Assembly: GCA_029202485.1 (NCBI GenBank)
Contig: CP119313.1
Span: 3,038,001-3,102,000 of the forward strand
Length of the DNA stretch: 64,000 nucleotides
Direction: 5' to 3'
From: Candidatus Pedobacter colombiensis
Lineage (GTDB): Bacteria > Bacteroidota > Bacteroidia > Sphingobacteriales > Sphingobacteriaceae
Position numbers and translations under genes: made by a program. Within the stretch, counting starts at the first letter, position 1. Every line of letters starts with the position of its first letter. The notes beneath the pieces are model-generated. The model was not told the DNA's origin and searched no databases. It saw only the letters and a list, made by a program, of their open reading frames with translations. Shown piece after piece: positions 1-8,805 of the stretch.

Positions 1-671
1 CCCAATATCTGTAGTTCCTTATTCAAATCACGGCCATTCTTTATGGCGTTGGAAAAGTTGAAATAGCTTTTTATAGCACTTGAACCTATGTCTTTTAAGA
101 ATTGTAATTCACCAGCAGCATCTAAGGCAGTTTCAATACCAATCACTACTCCAGCTTTCTTTGCCATATTTCCGGCCACTTTTAAGCGTTCCACTAAAGC
201 AGGTCGCAGTTCCGGATTCTTAACCAGATCACCCTGGACGCCCAATGGTAAAAAGGCAACTTTTACATTCATCTCCTTCATGGTGGCAATGCAATCCCCG
301 ATCATTTGCTGATAAGTGGGTCTCGTAGCCAGTGATTGTGCGTAAAAGCCAGTCATTGCCAGCGAACAAATTTCCAGATTCAGCACTTTCGCTGTATCCA
401 TAAACTCCTTTCGGGTCGCCGGATCAACGAGTTTATTATCAAAAGTGTCCCTATCGCCCAATCCACCCATATCCACTTCCACACCATCAGCACCTATATC
501 CCTGGTCAGCTGTAAGGCACCCAATTTTTGCCGTTTTAGGATCATAAGATCGACCACTGCAACTTTATAACGTTGTTCTTTAGCCCTTAAAGCCCATGTA
601 TATTGGTTGCCAAGCATCAACCCACCCATAAGAAGGGTCAGTTTTCCAATAAACTGACGACGATTTTCCAT
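1..671 (-). CDS. Sugar phosphate isomerase/epimerase-like TIM-barrel protein, C-terminus outside window
   Basis: The frame opens at an ATG (671-669), 4 bases after the stop of the esterase gene, and runs off the left edge, so about 223 residues are visible. The N-terminus NRRQFIGK followed by a hydrophobic stretch looks like a twin-arginine signal, suggesting export of a folded, perhaps metal-bound, protein. The body has the feel of the xylose-isomerase-like TIM-barrel family (AP endonuclease 2 superfamily): ADGVEVDMGG, LEICSLAMTG and GVVIGIETA. In Bacteroidota PULs such proteins are often called sugar phosphate isomerases/epimerases, but a periplasmic one probably acts on free sugars or acts as a 3-keto-glycoside-type enzyme; the reaction is unknown. 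It is the last visible gene of the ten-gene operon starting at 17623. Confidence 0.75.
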   Translation of the reverse strand, partial: MENRRQFIGKLTLLMGGLMLGNQYTWALRAKEQRYKVAVVDLMILKRQKLGALQLTRDIGADGVEVDMGGLGDRDTFDNKLVDPATRKEFMDTAKVLNLEICSLAMTGFYAQSLATRPTYQQMIGDCIATMKEMNVKVAFLPLGVQGDLVKNPELRPALVERLKVAGNMAKKAGVVIGIETALDAAGELQFLKDIGSSAIKSYFNFSNAIKNGRDLNKELQIL

Positions 672-675
672 AGCT

Positions 676-2079
676 TTATTTTGAAATACTTGCTTTAAAT
701 ACCTGTTCTAATTGTTCAAATCCCTTTATTGCATTGGCAGGCAGATGCTCTCCTTTATCGCCAAACACATACATAGCAGGTTCTTTTTCAATGGTGCATT
801 TGCTTTCATCATATTGACCGGCTTTATCCTTTACCAAAGCTCCATCTAACTTGAAGTTTTTAATGATAAAATCGTATACAGCCTTGCGTTTCGACGGGCC
901 AAAATCATGACCTTCGTCAGGCAGATGAACATTCTCTACCTGATCCGATTTACCATAGTAGCTGTATATTTTTTTAAGAAAAGGCATATCATGATCAGGT
1001 ACTGTAACCGTCCAATCCTTTCCATCCGATACGACCAACTGAGGTTTTGGCGCAGCCATTGCTGCAATCTCTACATTGTTTGTACCGCCTGCACACAGGT
1101 GAATAGGCATTCCACTTTCACACGGACAACCTCCATAAAATGAAGAAGATAAAGACACTACCGGAATGCTTAATTTAATACGATCATCCATAGCCGCAAT
1201 CAACACGGTATGGCTACCCCCACCCGATCCACCACTAATACCAACACGATTTGGATCAATTTCTTTAAGGGACAAAACATAATCCAGTATCCTAATACCA
1301 CCAAGAGTCTGAATAGTTTGTGCCAGACTTCTTCTGTGGTCTTCCGACTTAAACTGAAGCAAGGATTCCCCCCAAGCAAACAGGTCATAGCTAATCGCCA
1401 TCACACCCATTCTGGCCATCATCGCACAGCGGATCTGGCAATCGGCACGGTACCGCTGCTGTGCCCAATGTCCATCCGGACTTAGCATTACCGGGATCTT
1501 TCCTTTAACTTTTAAAGGTTTATACAAAGAGCCATTCACATATAGTCCTGGTAAGATTTCAATTGCAATATTTTCTACCGTATAACCATCCATTACTCTT
1601 TTAGGAGTAATAATGGGTTTAGATGTGGGTTTCACTGGCAGGGTCGACAAGCCCTGAGCCTCATACAAACCCGGCTTGATTAAAGTCCTGCGCTGCTCCC
1701 AACTGGCTTTATCATGATATTGCGCAGCCAATTGATCCAACTTATTTTGCCCATCTTGTACATCCCAACGATAATACTCGTATTCTTTTAACTTATAAAT
1801 GCCTTCTTTCTCTTTGTTTACCTTTAAATCCAAAGGTGCCAGCACATTAGACAATGTTTCATCGAGCTCCGGTCTGAAACGCCAAAGTGCATAATTCACC
1901 CATCGGTCTTTCACCTGATCATCATTATACTTTATCTTTACTTTAAAACGGCTTTCTATCTCCATCAACACAGTTTTAAGTGGCTGCCGGTATAGAAGAT
2001 CAGAATTTTGCGTTTGCGCAACAGCGACGCTTAAAATCAGCGAAAATCCCACAATCAGAAATAAGGCAATTCGTTTCAT
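676..2079 (-). CDS. Secreted alpha/beta-hydrolase esterase with N-terminal STN-like domain
   Basis: The start is set at the ATG of MKRIALF (2079). An upstream in-frame ATG at 2103 would overlap the preceding gene by 20 bases, whereas 2079 lies 4 bases after its stop and behind GAGGAG. A signal peptide ending at VAVAQ is followed, at about residues 25-100, by a region resembling the secretin/TonB short N-terminal (STN) domain: PLKTVLMEIESRFKVKIKYN, then a second repeat with LDETLSNVLAPLDLKV. The rest is an alpha/beta-hydrolase of the acetyl-xylan-esterase/dienelactone-hydrolase type: PDGHW oxyanion region, GISGGSGGG nucleophile elbow (Ser about 285) and PDEGHDFG with the likely catalytic His. 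Four cysteines cluster at GGCPCES...HLCAGG. The likely role is removing acetyl or other ester groups from pectic glycans. The fusion is discussed in the findings. Confidence 0.78.
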   Translation of the reverse strand: MKRIALFLIVGFSLILSVAVAQTQNSDLLYRQPLKTVLMEIESRFKVKIKYNDDQVKDRWVNYALWRFRPELDETLSNVLAPLDLKVNKEKEGIYKLKEYEYYRWDVQDGQNKLDQLAAQYHDKASWEQRRTLIKPGLYEAQGLSTLPVKPTSKPIITPKRVMDGYTVENIAIEILPGLYVNGSLYKPLKVKGKIPVMLSPDGHWAQQRYRADCQIRCAMMARMGVMAISYDLFAWGESLLQFKSEDHRRSLAQTIQTLGGIRILDYVLSLKEIDPNRVGISGGSGGGSHTVLIAAMDDRIKLSIPVVSLSSSFYGGCPCESGMPIHLCAGGTNNVEIAAMAAPKPQLVVSDGKDWTVTVPDHDMPFLKKIYSYYGKSDQVENVHLPDEGHDFGPSKRKAVYDFIIKNFKLDGALVKDKAGQYDESKCTIEKEPAMYVFGDKGEHLPANAIKGFEQLEQVFKASISK

Positions 2080-2083
2080 CAGA

Positions 2084-3220
2084 TTACTCCTCGTTTTTAA
2101 CATCTGTAACCACAGGTGCAGAATATCCGTTTAATTTTGGCCAAACGCCATTTACAATCTTTTTAAGTTTCAACTTTGACGGATCAACTACAACATGTTT
2201 GATCTTTTCTCTTCTCCAGGTATAAATGAAATGTAACATACCATCTGTGGTTTGGATCACTGCCGGATAAGAGTACTGGCTAATTGGAGAATCTTCGAGG
2301 ATCAGGGCTGCATACCATTCTTTACCATCTTTGGAAATAGCGACATTCAAAGGGGTTCTTGCGCCTTTAGCCAGATCTCCCGGAGGCAATACATGGTTAT
2401 AAACCAGTACGTGACGGCCGTCTTTTAAAGTAACTGCATCAGTACCCGAGTTGTTGTTAGGTAAAGTTGTTTTGGTTAAGGTAGACCAGGTTTCTCCGTT
2501 ATCGGATGACCATGACTCCACTATTGCTCTGTTTCTGCTTCTGGCTAAAATCTGCAGTTTGCCCTTTCCATGGTCTAAAATACTTGGCTGTATGGCGTTC
2601 AATCCTGCACCTGCTATCGGACCAACTGTACGCCAGTTTTGCCCATTGTCTTTGGTTACTTCAAAATGTACCTTCCAACCATCGCCTTCTTTACTCGAAG
2701 GACAGAATAAGTTGCCATTGCTTAGCAATACTGGCTTGTTTTTAACAGGGCCGATGTATCCATCAGGTAGTTTTTTAGCATCTGACCAGGTAATTCCTCC
2801 ATCTTTAGAAGTACGCATCATTCCCCACCATTCTGATGGTTTAGGACCTATCTTATAAAATAACAGCAAATCGCCACCAGGTACCTGGTACAAAACAGGA
2901 TTCCAGGTTGGCAATCTTAATTTCTCATTCTGTATACCATTGGCCACTGAAACAGGGGCTAACCATGTTCCGTTTACTTTACGGCTAATGTAAATTTCTA
3001 CGTCAGGATCACGCTCTTTGGTACCGCCAAAGTAAGCTGCCACCAATCCTGTGGGGGTTTCAGCAATAGTCGCAGAGTGGCAGGAAGGAAAAGCTGCCTT
3101 TTCGTACAAGAATTCATCTGTTATGATTCCTGAACGCCATTTCTGCGACTGCGCTTTTAGGATCAATCCGCCAGTCATGCAGATTAGTAAGGTCAATAGG
3201 TATATTTTCTTATTCATCAT
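2084..3220 (-). CDS. BNR/Asp-box sialidase-like exo-glycosidase (GH33-like)
   Basis: 378 residues with a signal peptide (LILKAQS). The body is a six-bladed sialidase-type beta-propeller of the BNR_2 kind. Asp-box motifs (S-x-D-x-G-x-x-W) are visible as SKDGGITWSDA, TKDNGQNWRTV and SSDNGETWSTL, plus a weaker SKDGKEW. Motifs CHSATI, AYFGGTKERDPDVEIY and FIYTWRREKIKH are typical of the family. It lies 17 bases after the GH78 stop and 4 bases before the esterase start. Plants contain no sialic acid, so in this pectin context a related 2-keto-3-deoxy sugar such as Kdo is a plausible substrate; RG-II carries Kdo and Dha, and Kdo hydrolases are known in GH33. The family fold is well supported; the substrate is inference. 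Confidence 0.8.
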   Translation of the reverse strand: MMNKKIYLLTLLICMTGGLILKAQSQKWRSGIITDEFLYEKAAFPSCHSATIAETPTGLVAAYFGGTKERDPDVEIYISRKVNGTWLAPVSVANGIQNEKLRLPTWNPVLYQVPGGDLLLFYKIGPKPSEWWGMMRTSKDGGITWSDAKKLPDGYIGPVKNKPVLLSNGNLFCPSSKEGDGWKVHFEVTKDNGQNWRTVGPIAGAGLNAIQPSILDHGKGKLQILARSRNRAIVESWSSDNGETWSTLTKTTLPNNNSGTDAVTLKDGRHVLVYNHVLPPGDLAKGARTPLNVAISKDGKEWYAALILEDSPISQYSYPAVIQTTDGMLHFIYTWRREKIKHVVVDPSKLKLKKIVNGVWPKLNGYSAPVVTDVKNEE

Positions 3221-3237
3221 GTGTCGTCTATTAAATT

Positions 3238-5979
3238 TTATTGTACTGCTGTAAATGTATAATCACCCGAGCCTAGCTCACACACTGCCCTACCAGCTTC
3301 CATGTGTATAAACTTCACCCCCTTAACATCTGTAGCTTTCTGTCCACTTTCTTTTACCTGTCCTACATATTTTGCAGGAATACTGATCTTTGCTGTAGTA
3401 TTTGGCGGAATGCTGATGTTCCAACTAAACTTACCAGAGGTTTTAGCCCAGCTGCTTATTATAGGGCCATATACAGATTGATAAGTTGCGTTTACTTTAT
3501 CCAATCCCTCAATCATCTCTGGTTTCATCACAATTTCCTTAAATCCGGGTGCAGCTGCTTTAATGCCGGCCAGATTTTCGTAATACCAGATCAGTAAATC
3601 ACCAAGCATCATCACGTGATTTTGAGAGTTCATTTTAGGGGCAGCAGTATTTCCATTCCATAATTCCCATATCGCTGTAGCGCCATTTTCAATCATATAT
3701 CCCCATGAAGGATAGGTTTTCTGTGAAGCTATCCGGTAAGCAAGATCACTCCTTCCAACTTCCGTAAGCGTACGCATCAGGAATTGTGTCCCTATTAATC
3801 CGGTACTCAGGTGTCCATTATTTTTTTCTTCTATAATGGAGCAGATCTGCTTTATAACCTTCTTCTTGTTCCCTTCGTCGACTATACCGAAATAAACAGG
3901 CAACAGATTATCCGTTAATTTATTGTCGCCATAATACCCCTGGTCATTGTAAAATTTACTGTTAAATGCTTTTTTTAATTCCGAGGCCAATGCGGCATAA
4001 CCCGCACTATCAGCTCCATTAACTGTAAGCGCGCTGTAACGGGTCATCATAGTAGCTAAGTGATAATAATAAGCTGTAGCAATTAATGCACTTGGATGTT
4101 TCTGATCGGCATTTACGCCCTTACCATCCTCAGCTGTTAAAGGAGGTGCACACCAATCACCATAGCTATCTTTTGTCATGATCCCTTCATTGTTCATATA
4201 CCTGTCCTTCATATAACCCATCCATTTTTTAATAGCAGGATAGTTTGCAATCAGTATAGTAACGTCTCCTGTTTGCTTGTATAGCATATCAGATATCATA
4301 AGCAAAGTTGCAGGCCAGGTCACATTGTCGCTGTAATACCTCCAAAATGCCGGAGCAACATCAGGTATCGCGCCATCTTCTTTCTGGGCATAGCGAATAT
4401 CATCCAACCATTTTTTATACATAGCAGTATTGTCGAATAAAAAGCTTTCACCGTAGGCACCTACAGTCCTGTCACCCAACCAAGGTTGGCGCTCATTACG
4501 CTGTGGACAATCAATTGGCATTCCCTTATAGTTGGAGGCAATGCCCCACCATGAATTTTTGAATATCTGATTGAGCAGACTATTGGAAGACTCGAAAGTC
4601 CCTACAGTTTTCATGTCATCATAAACCAGGCATCCCGTAAAATCATCTTTTTGAGGAATACCAGGATAACCATTCAATTCGACATAACGGAATCCCTGAT
4701 AGGTAAATCTTGGCGCCCAGGTTTCGGTTCCCTCTCCCTTAAGTGTATAAGAATCTGTTGCTTTAGCATCTCGTAAATTTGTTCTGAATAGCTCCCCATT
4801 GGGTTCCAGCGACTCTGCAAACCTCAATGAAACAACAGTTCCTTTAGGCCCTTTAACATTAAACTTGACCCAACCTGCAAAGTTTTGACCAAAGTCTAAG
4901 ATGTATTTACCATTCGGACGTTTGTTAACTGATATAGGTGCAATATTTTTCATCACCTTCATAGCTTCACTTAACTGGGCCTCATAAGTACCGCCAGGTT
5001 CCTGAACATATTCGGCCTGGAGCCATTTATTCTCGTTAAATCCAGGCTCGGTCCATCCTTTAAACTCTTTACGGGCATCGTATACCTCACCATCGTATTC
5101 ATTATTGGCAAGAATTGGTCCATCAGCGGTACCTTTCCAGCTATCGTCCGTTTTGATTAGTACTGTAGAGCCATCGGTATATTTAATGACCACCTGCAAG
5201 AGTAATTTTGGGAACCCGAATGTTTTCACTTTATAAGCTTTGGCCTGACGCATGGCAAAAAAACGCCCGTTTCCCAAGATTACGCCTATAGCGTGCTTGC
5301 CCTGTTTCAACTGTTTAGTAACATCTAATGCATTGTACTTTATATTCTTTGTATAATCTGTAGGTGCAGGAGCCAAAACCTGATCGCCGATTTTTTTACC
5401 GTCAATATACATTTCATATAAGCCCATCCCCATAATGTAGGCAGTAGCAGATGCTACTGTTTTATCCGTTGAAAACTCTTTTCTGAAATAGCGAGCGGAT
5501 AAACGATCCTCGTTTTCATTGTCCCAAGGAAAAAAGCGATCAAAACCTATCCATCTGGCTTCCCAATCTTTGTAATACAGCAACCCCATTAACCATGATG
5601 CAGGTTTGCTCCAACTCGTTTCACCTTTGTTCGTAGATACTTTAACTTTCCAGTAATATTTGTTTTTACTTTTTAATGCCGGCCCGGCATATTGGTTGTA
5701 AATCGATTCCGATGAATTTACCCTACCTGAGTTCCATATATCCGCATCATTCTCTGTGAGCTTATCTACCGATGAGGCCACCAGAATATGATAGGCTGTT
5801 TGTCTAACATCACGCTGAACTGAAGTGATTTCCCAGCTTAACCGTGGTTTAACCACGTCAATTCCCAAAGGATTTTGCAACAGCTCGCAACGTAGATTTT
5901 GCAGTGATATCTGGGCAAATGCCCCAGTAAAGCTGAGCATTAAAATAGCTGCAAGTAGGATATATCGTTTAAGCTTCAT
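3238..5979 (-). CDS. Alpha-L-rhamnosidase, GH78
   Basis: 913 residues with a signal peptide (SFTGAFAQ). The layout is that of full-length GH78. An N-terminal Ig-like domain opens with LRCELLQNPLGIDVVKPRLSWE. Beta-sandwich domains follow, with the WIGFD and DFGQNFAGWV motifs. The (alpha/alpha)6 catalytic barrel is at about 455-800 and a C-terminal beta-sandwich closes the protein. The signature DCPQR-x-ER...GD is at 490-503 as DCPQRNERQPWLGD, with Asn where most members have Asp/Glu before the conserved Glu496. The late catalytic Glu lies in GATAIWELWNG. It would release terminal alpha-L-rhamnose from pectin side chains in the periplasm. It sits between GH2 (34-base gap) and the BNR gene (17-base gap) in the same operon. 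Confidence 0.93.
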   Translation of the reverse strand: MKLKRYILLAAILMLSFTGAFAQISLQNLRCELLQNPLGIDVVKPRLSWEITSVQRDVRQTAYHILVASSVDKLTENDADIWNSGRVNSSESIYNQYAGPALKSKNKYYWKVKVSTNKGETSWSKPASWLMGLLYYKDWEARWIGFDRFFPWDNENEDRLSARYFRKEFSTDKTVASATAYIMGMGLYEMYIDGKKIGDQVLAPAPTDYTKNIKYNALDVTKQLKQGKHAIGVILGNGRFFAMRQAKAYKVKTFGFPKLLLQVVIKYTDGSTVLIKTDDSWKGTADGPILANNEYDGEVYDARKEFKGWTEPGFNENKWLQAEYVQEPGGTYEAQLSEAMKVMKNIAPISVNKRPNGKYILDFGQNFAGWVKFNVKGPKGTVVSLRFAESLEPNGELFRTNLRDAKATDSYTLKGEGTETWAPRFTYQGFRYVELNGYPGIPQKDDFTGCLVYDDMKTVGTFESSNSLLNQIFKNSWWGIASNYKGMPIDCPQRNERQPWLGDRTVGAYGESFLFDNTAMYKKWLDDIRYAQKEDGAIPDVAPAFWRYYSDNVTWPATLLMISDMLYKQTGDVTILIANYPAIKKWMGYMKDRYMNNEGIMTKDSYGDWCAPPLTAEDGKGVNADQKHPSALIATAYYYHLATMMTRYSALTVNGADSAGYAALASELKKAFNSKFYNDQGYYGDNKLTDNLLPVYFGIVDEGNKKKVIKQICSIIEEKNNGHLSTGLIGTQFLMRTLTEVGRSDLAYRIASQKTYPSWGYMIENGATAIWELWNGNTAAPKMNSQNHVMMLGDLLIWYYENLAGIKAAAPGFKEIVMKPEMIEGLDKVNATYQSVYGPIISSWAKTSGKFSWNISIPPNTTAKISIPAKYVGQVKESGQKATDVKGVKFIHMEAGRAVCELGSGDYTFTAVQ

Positions 5980-6013
5980 TCGGTTCAGGCTTTTTTCTAT
6001 TCAATTTAAGCAA

Positions 6014-8788
6014 TTAATTATTGGTCGAAAAATCAAAGTACAGCGTCATATCCAATGCCCGTGCAGGCTCTTTCTCAAAATCATAAAATACATGTTTCAT
6101 CCCCATCGGACCTGTTGTTTCCGGCTTTTGAGTTTTAGTACCGATAGCCGAAATCCCATTCATGAAAGAAATATCACCATTAGGAAAAGTTGGCTGCATA
6201 TTGTCATACTCTGTATCTTTTGATTTTTTAGGTGTAAATAACCTCAGAAAAATATCCTCCTGATCTGTCACGACTTTAAAAGATTGTTCCTTGCCGATTA
6301 TTTTACACCAATACAAATTGGAATAATACCCTTTAAATTCCGGGTAGTTAAAGGGAACTTCACCCGTTGCAGAATCGTTGTAATCTTTATGCCATACACC
6401 AAACTGAGTGCCCTTCATGCGGTTCTTCCATACGCGGTATGGACCGTTCCCCATGTATTCAACCCCTTTAATTTCCTTTTCAGGATAAGAGAAGTTCATT
6501 CCCACAAAAGTGGTGAAATAGGCAGCAGGGAAATATTTGACCTGCATTTTTACCCATCCTGAAGGATAAATGGTCCATTCGAGCGTATTGTAACTTTCTT
6601 TTCTATTAAATTTAGAAGAGATGATGATGTTATTACCATCCTTACGGGAGGTAAAGTCTTTAAAGTTATTTACCCCTTCCTGAAGGATCGGTCCGTTGTT
6701 AAATGGAATAAGCCCCTTTGCATTGCCCACTTTCTCCAATAAACCCGTTGTTTTATTGATGGATAATCGGATGCCATTAGCCGTAATTTCAAAAGTTGTA
6801 GCTGATTGCACCACCTCTACTTTACCTGCTCCGGATTTAACTACCATTTTCTCCGCCTGTTGCGCAGGCATTACGATTGGATAACTCCAGGTAAACAGCT
6901 CACACTGATCCTTATCTTTCGCCGTTACATACAATACATCAAAGTTTCGCCAGTCGGCCGGCAAATCCAATTTCAACACCCCTTTTTCAAATGGTTTTAC
7001 ATCCGGTGCAACCGCATTACCGGCTTTATACTCCTCTTCTACCGCTATTTTGCCTAGTTTTTTTAATTTCCAGCTAAAGGTACACTGATTCAGATTGGTA
7101 AAAGCATACCTGTTTTCCAGGTTAAAGCGACCATCAAATGCCGGAGTAATCTCCCTATGCTCCATAAACACAGGGCTCCAAACTTCTTTAATGGTAAAAA
7201 AACTACCTTCCTTTTCGTGATATGGGCCAACAATTCCATCAGGTGCATGATTTCCATCGGTATCAATGATCCCGTTCTTATCTGTACGCACTACACCCTG
7301 ATCTGCAAAATCCCATAGAAAACCACCCGCTGCCAGTGGATTATTCCACATTGCCTTCCAGTAATCTTCAAGTCCGGCTCCATGCCCACCATCAAACATT
7401 CCATGCAAAAACTCAGTTGGCATCACAATGTTGTGACCATGGTCGTAGTTCCCGATTCCGTAATTGTATTCCCTGTAATGCGTAGTTTCAAACCCACCGA
7501 AGACTTCCCAAGGATGGATGACAGGTCTTTTCTGAATATCCAATTGCTTAAATATCGGATCAAAATCACGGTTATGTCCGCCTTCATTTCCATTTGCCCA
7601 AAACACAATAGAAGGATGATTTTCATCATTTGCCATCATTTCTTTCAACAATTTAGTACCTGTAGGAGTATCATAATGCCCATGCCAACCTGCCAACTCA
7701 TCCATCACAAACAAACCTAATGAATCACAAACATCCAAAAAATGTCCATCTGGTGGGTAATGCGACATCCTGACCGCATTCATGTTCATTTCTTTCATTA
7801 GCGATACATCAGCAATGCTAATGGCTTTACTGGTTGTTCTGCCCGATGCAGGGTAAAAAGAATGGCGGTTTACCCCCTTAAACTTCATCTTAACTCCATT
7901 CACATACACCCCATCTCTTTCTCTAACCTCTACAGTTCTAAAACCGATCTTTTTGGATAAAGTATGAACCGCTTTATTTTTCTGATATAAAGTAAATGTG
8001 GCCTTGTAGAGATTAGGGAACTCGGAAGACCATAATTTAGGAGAATTAAATGATCCATTGATTAATGCTGATCCATTTTTCACATTTCCTTCGAACGGCA
8101 AGCCATATTTTTTACCATCGGTAGTATACAACTGCACAGCTATCCTATCCGCATTACCGGCTATCTGAACTTCAGCTTTAAATTGTCCGTCTGCTTTTGC
8201 ATCTATGGCTACCTTTTCTATATGCTGTAAAGGCAAAGCCTCCAGGTATACCGGTCTGAATATCCCACCAAACAACCAGAAATCCGCTTTTCTTTCTGCT
8301 TCGTTTACCGATTTATTGGCCGAATGTTTAGCAACCTTTACTTCCAGCAGATTGGCCGCTCCATATTTCAACAAGGTCGAAATATCATAACGGAACACAT
8401 AAAAAGATCCCTGATGAATAGCTCCTGCCGATTTACCATTGATCTTTACTTCGGTATCGGTCATCGAACCTTCAAATACGATATTTATTTTTTTGCCTTT
8501 CCAACTTGCAGGGACTTTAAAGTTATATTTATATAAGCCTAGTTCTTTACCACGCAAGCTATCTTTAGAAAATCCATAATCATACTTACCAAAACCCTGT
8601 AATTCCCAACTGGATGGTACGGGTATGGTAGTCCATTTTCCTGAGTTCATTCCTGCCGTACAAAAGAAATCCCATTTTACAGTATCGTCGTTTCCGGTAC
8701 CCGATAAATAGAGTTGCTCTGTCTGCTGAGCGCGAACAGAGCTGAATAGTGTCAGCAAAATAATAGAAAGGATCGGTGTAAGCTTCAT
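6014..8788 (-). CDS. Beta-galactosidase-type glycoside hydrolase, GH2
   Basis: 924 residues with a signal peptide ending at SSVRAQ. The order is that of a LacZ-like GH2: jelly-roll sugar-binding domain (about 25-190, with PVPSSWELQGFGKYDYG and FWLFGGIFRPVYL), Ig-like domain (190-290), TIM barrel (about 290-600, FKGVNRHSFYP), and C-terminal small and long beta-galactosidase domains (WELKKLG-like region and GVEYMGNGPYRVWKNR). The acid/base is Glu402 in ANGNEGG and the likely nucleophile is Glu459 in MPTEFLHG, followed by GGFLWDFADQG. GH2 in pectin PULs includes beta-galactosidases, beta-glucuronidases and arabinopyranosidases; the architecture favours beta-galactosidase. The exact sugar cannot be told here. 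Confidence 0.92.
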   Translation of the reverse strand: MKLTPILSIILLTLFSSVRAQQTEQLYLSGTGNDDTVKWDFFCTAGMNSGKWTTIPVPSSWELQGFGKYDYGFSKDSLRGKELGLYKYNFKVPASWKGKKINIVFEGSMTDTEVKINGKSAGAIHQGSFYVFRYDISTLLKYGAANLLEVKVAKHSANKSVNEAERKADFWLFGGIFRPVYLEALPLQHIEKVAIDAKADGQFKAEVQIAGNADRIAVQLYTTDGKKYGLPFEGNVKNGSALINGSFNSPKLWSSEFPNLYKATFTLYQKNKAVHTLSKKIGFRTVEVRERDGVYVNGVKMKFKGVNRHSFYPASGRTTSKAISIADVSLMKEMNMNAVRMSHYPPDGHFLDVCDSLGLFVMDELAGWHGHYDTPTGTKLLKEMMANDENHPSIVFWANGNEGGHNRDFDPIFKQLDIQKRPVIHPWEVFGGFETTHYREYNYGIGNYDHGHNIVMPTEFLHGMFDGGHGAGLEDYWKAMWNNPLAAGGFLWDFADQGVVRTDKNGIIDTDGNHAPDGIVGPYHEKEGSFFTIKEVWSPVFMEHREITPAFDGRFNLENRYAFTNLNQCTFSWKLKKLGKIAVEEEYKAGNAVAPDVKPFEKGVLKLDLPADWRNFDVLYVTAKDKDQCELFTWSYPIVMPAQQAEKMVVKSGAGKVEVVQSATTFEITANGIRLSINKTTGLLEKVGNAKGLIPFNNGPILQEGVNNFKDFTSRKDGNNIIISSKFNRKESYNTLEWTIYPSGWVKMQVKYFPAAYFTTFVGMNFSYPEKEIKGVEYMGNGPYRVWKNRMKGTQFGVWHKDYNDSATGEVPFNYPEFKGYYSNLYWCKIIGKEQSFKVVTDQEDIFLRLFTPKKSKDTEYDNMQPTFPNGDISFMNGISAIGTKTQKPETTGPMGMKHVFYDFEKEPARALDMTLYFDFSTNN

Positions 8789-8805
8789 GAATAAAGGATC
8801 TGGTT

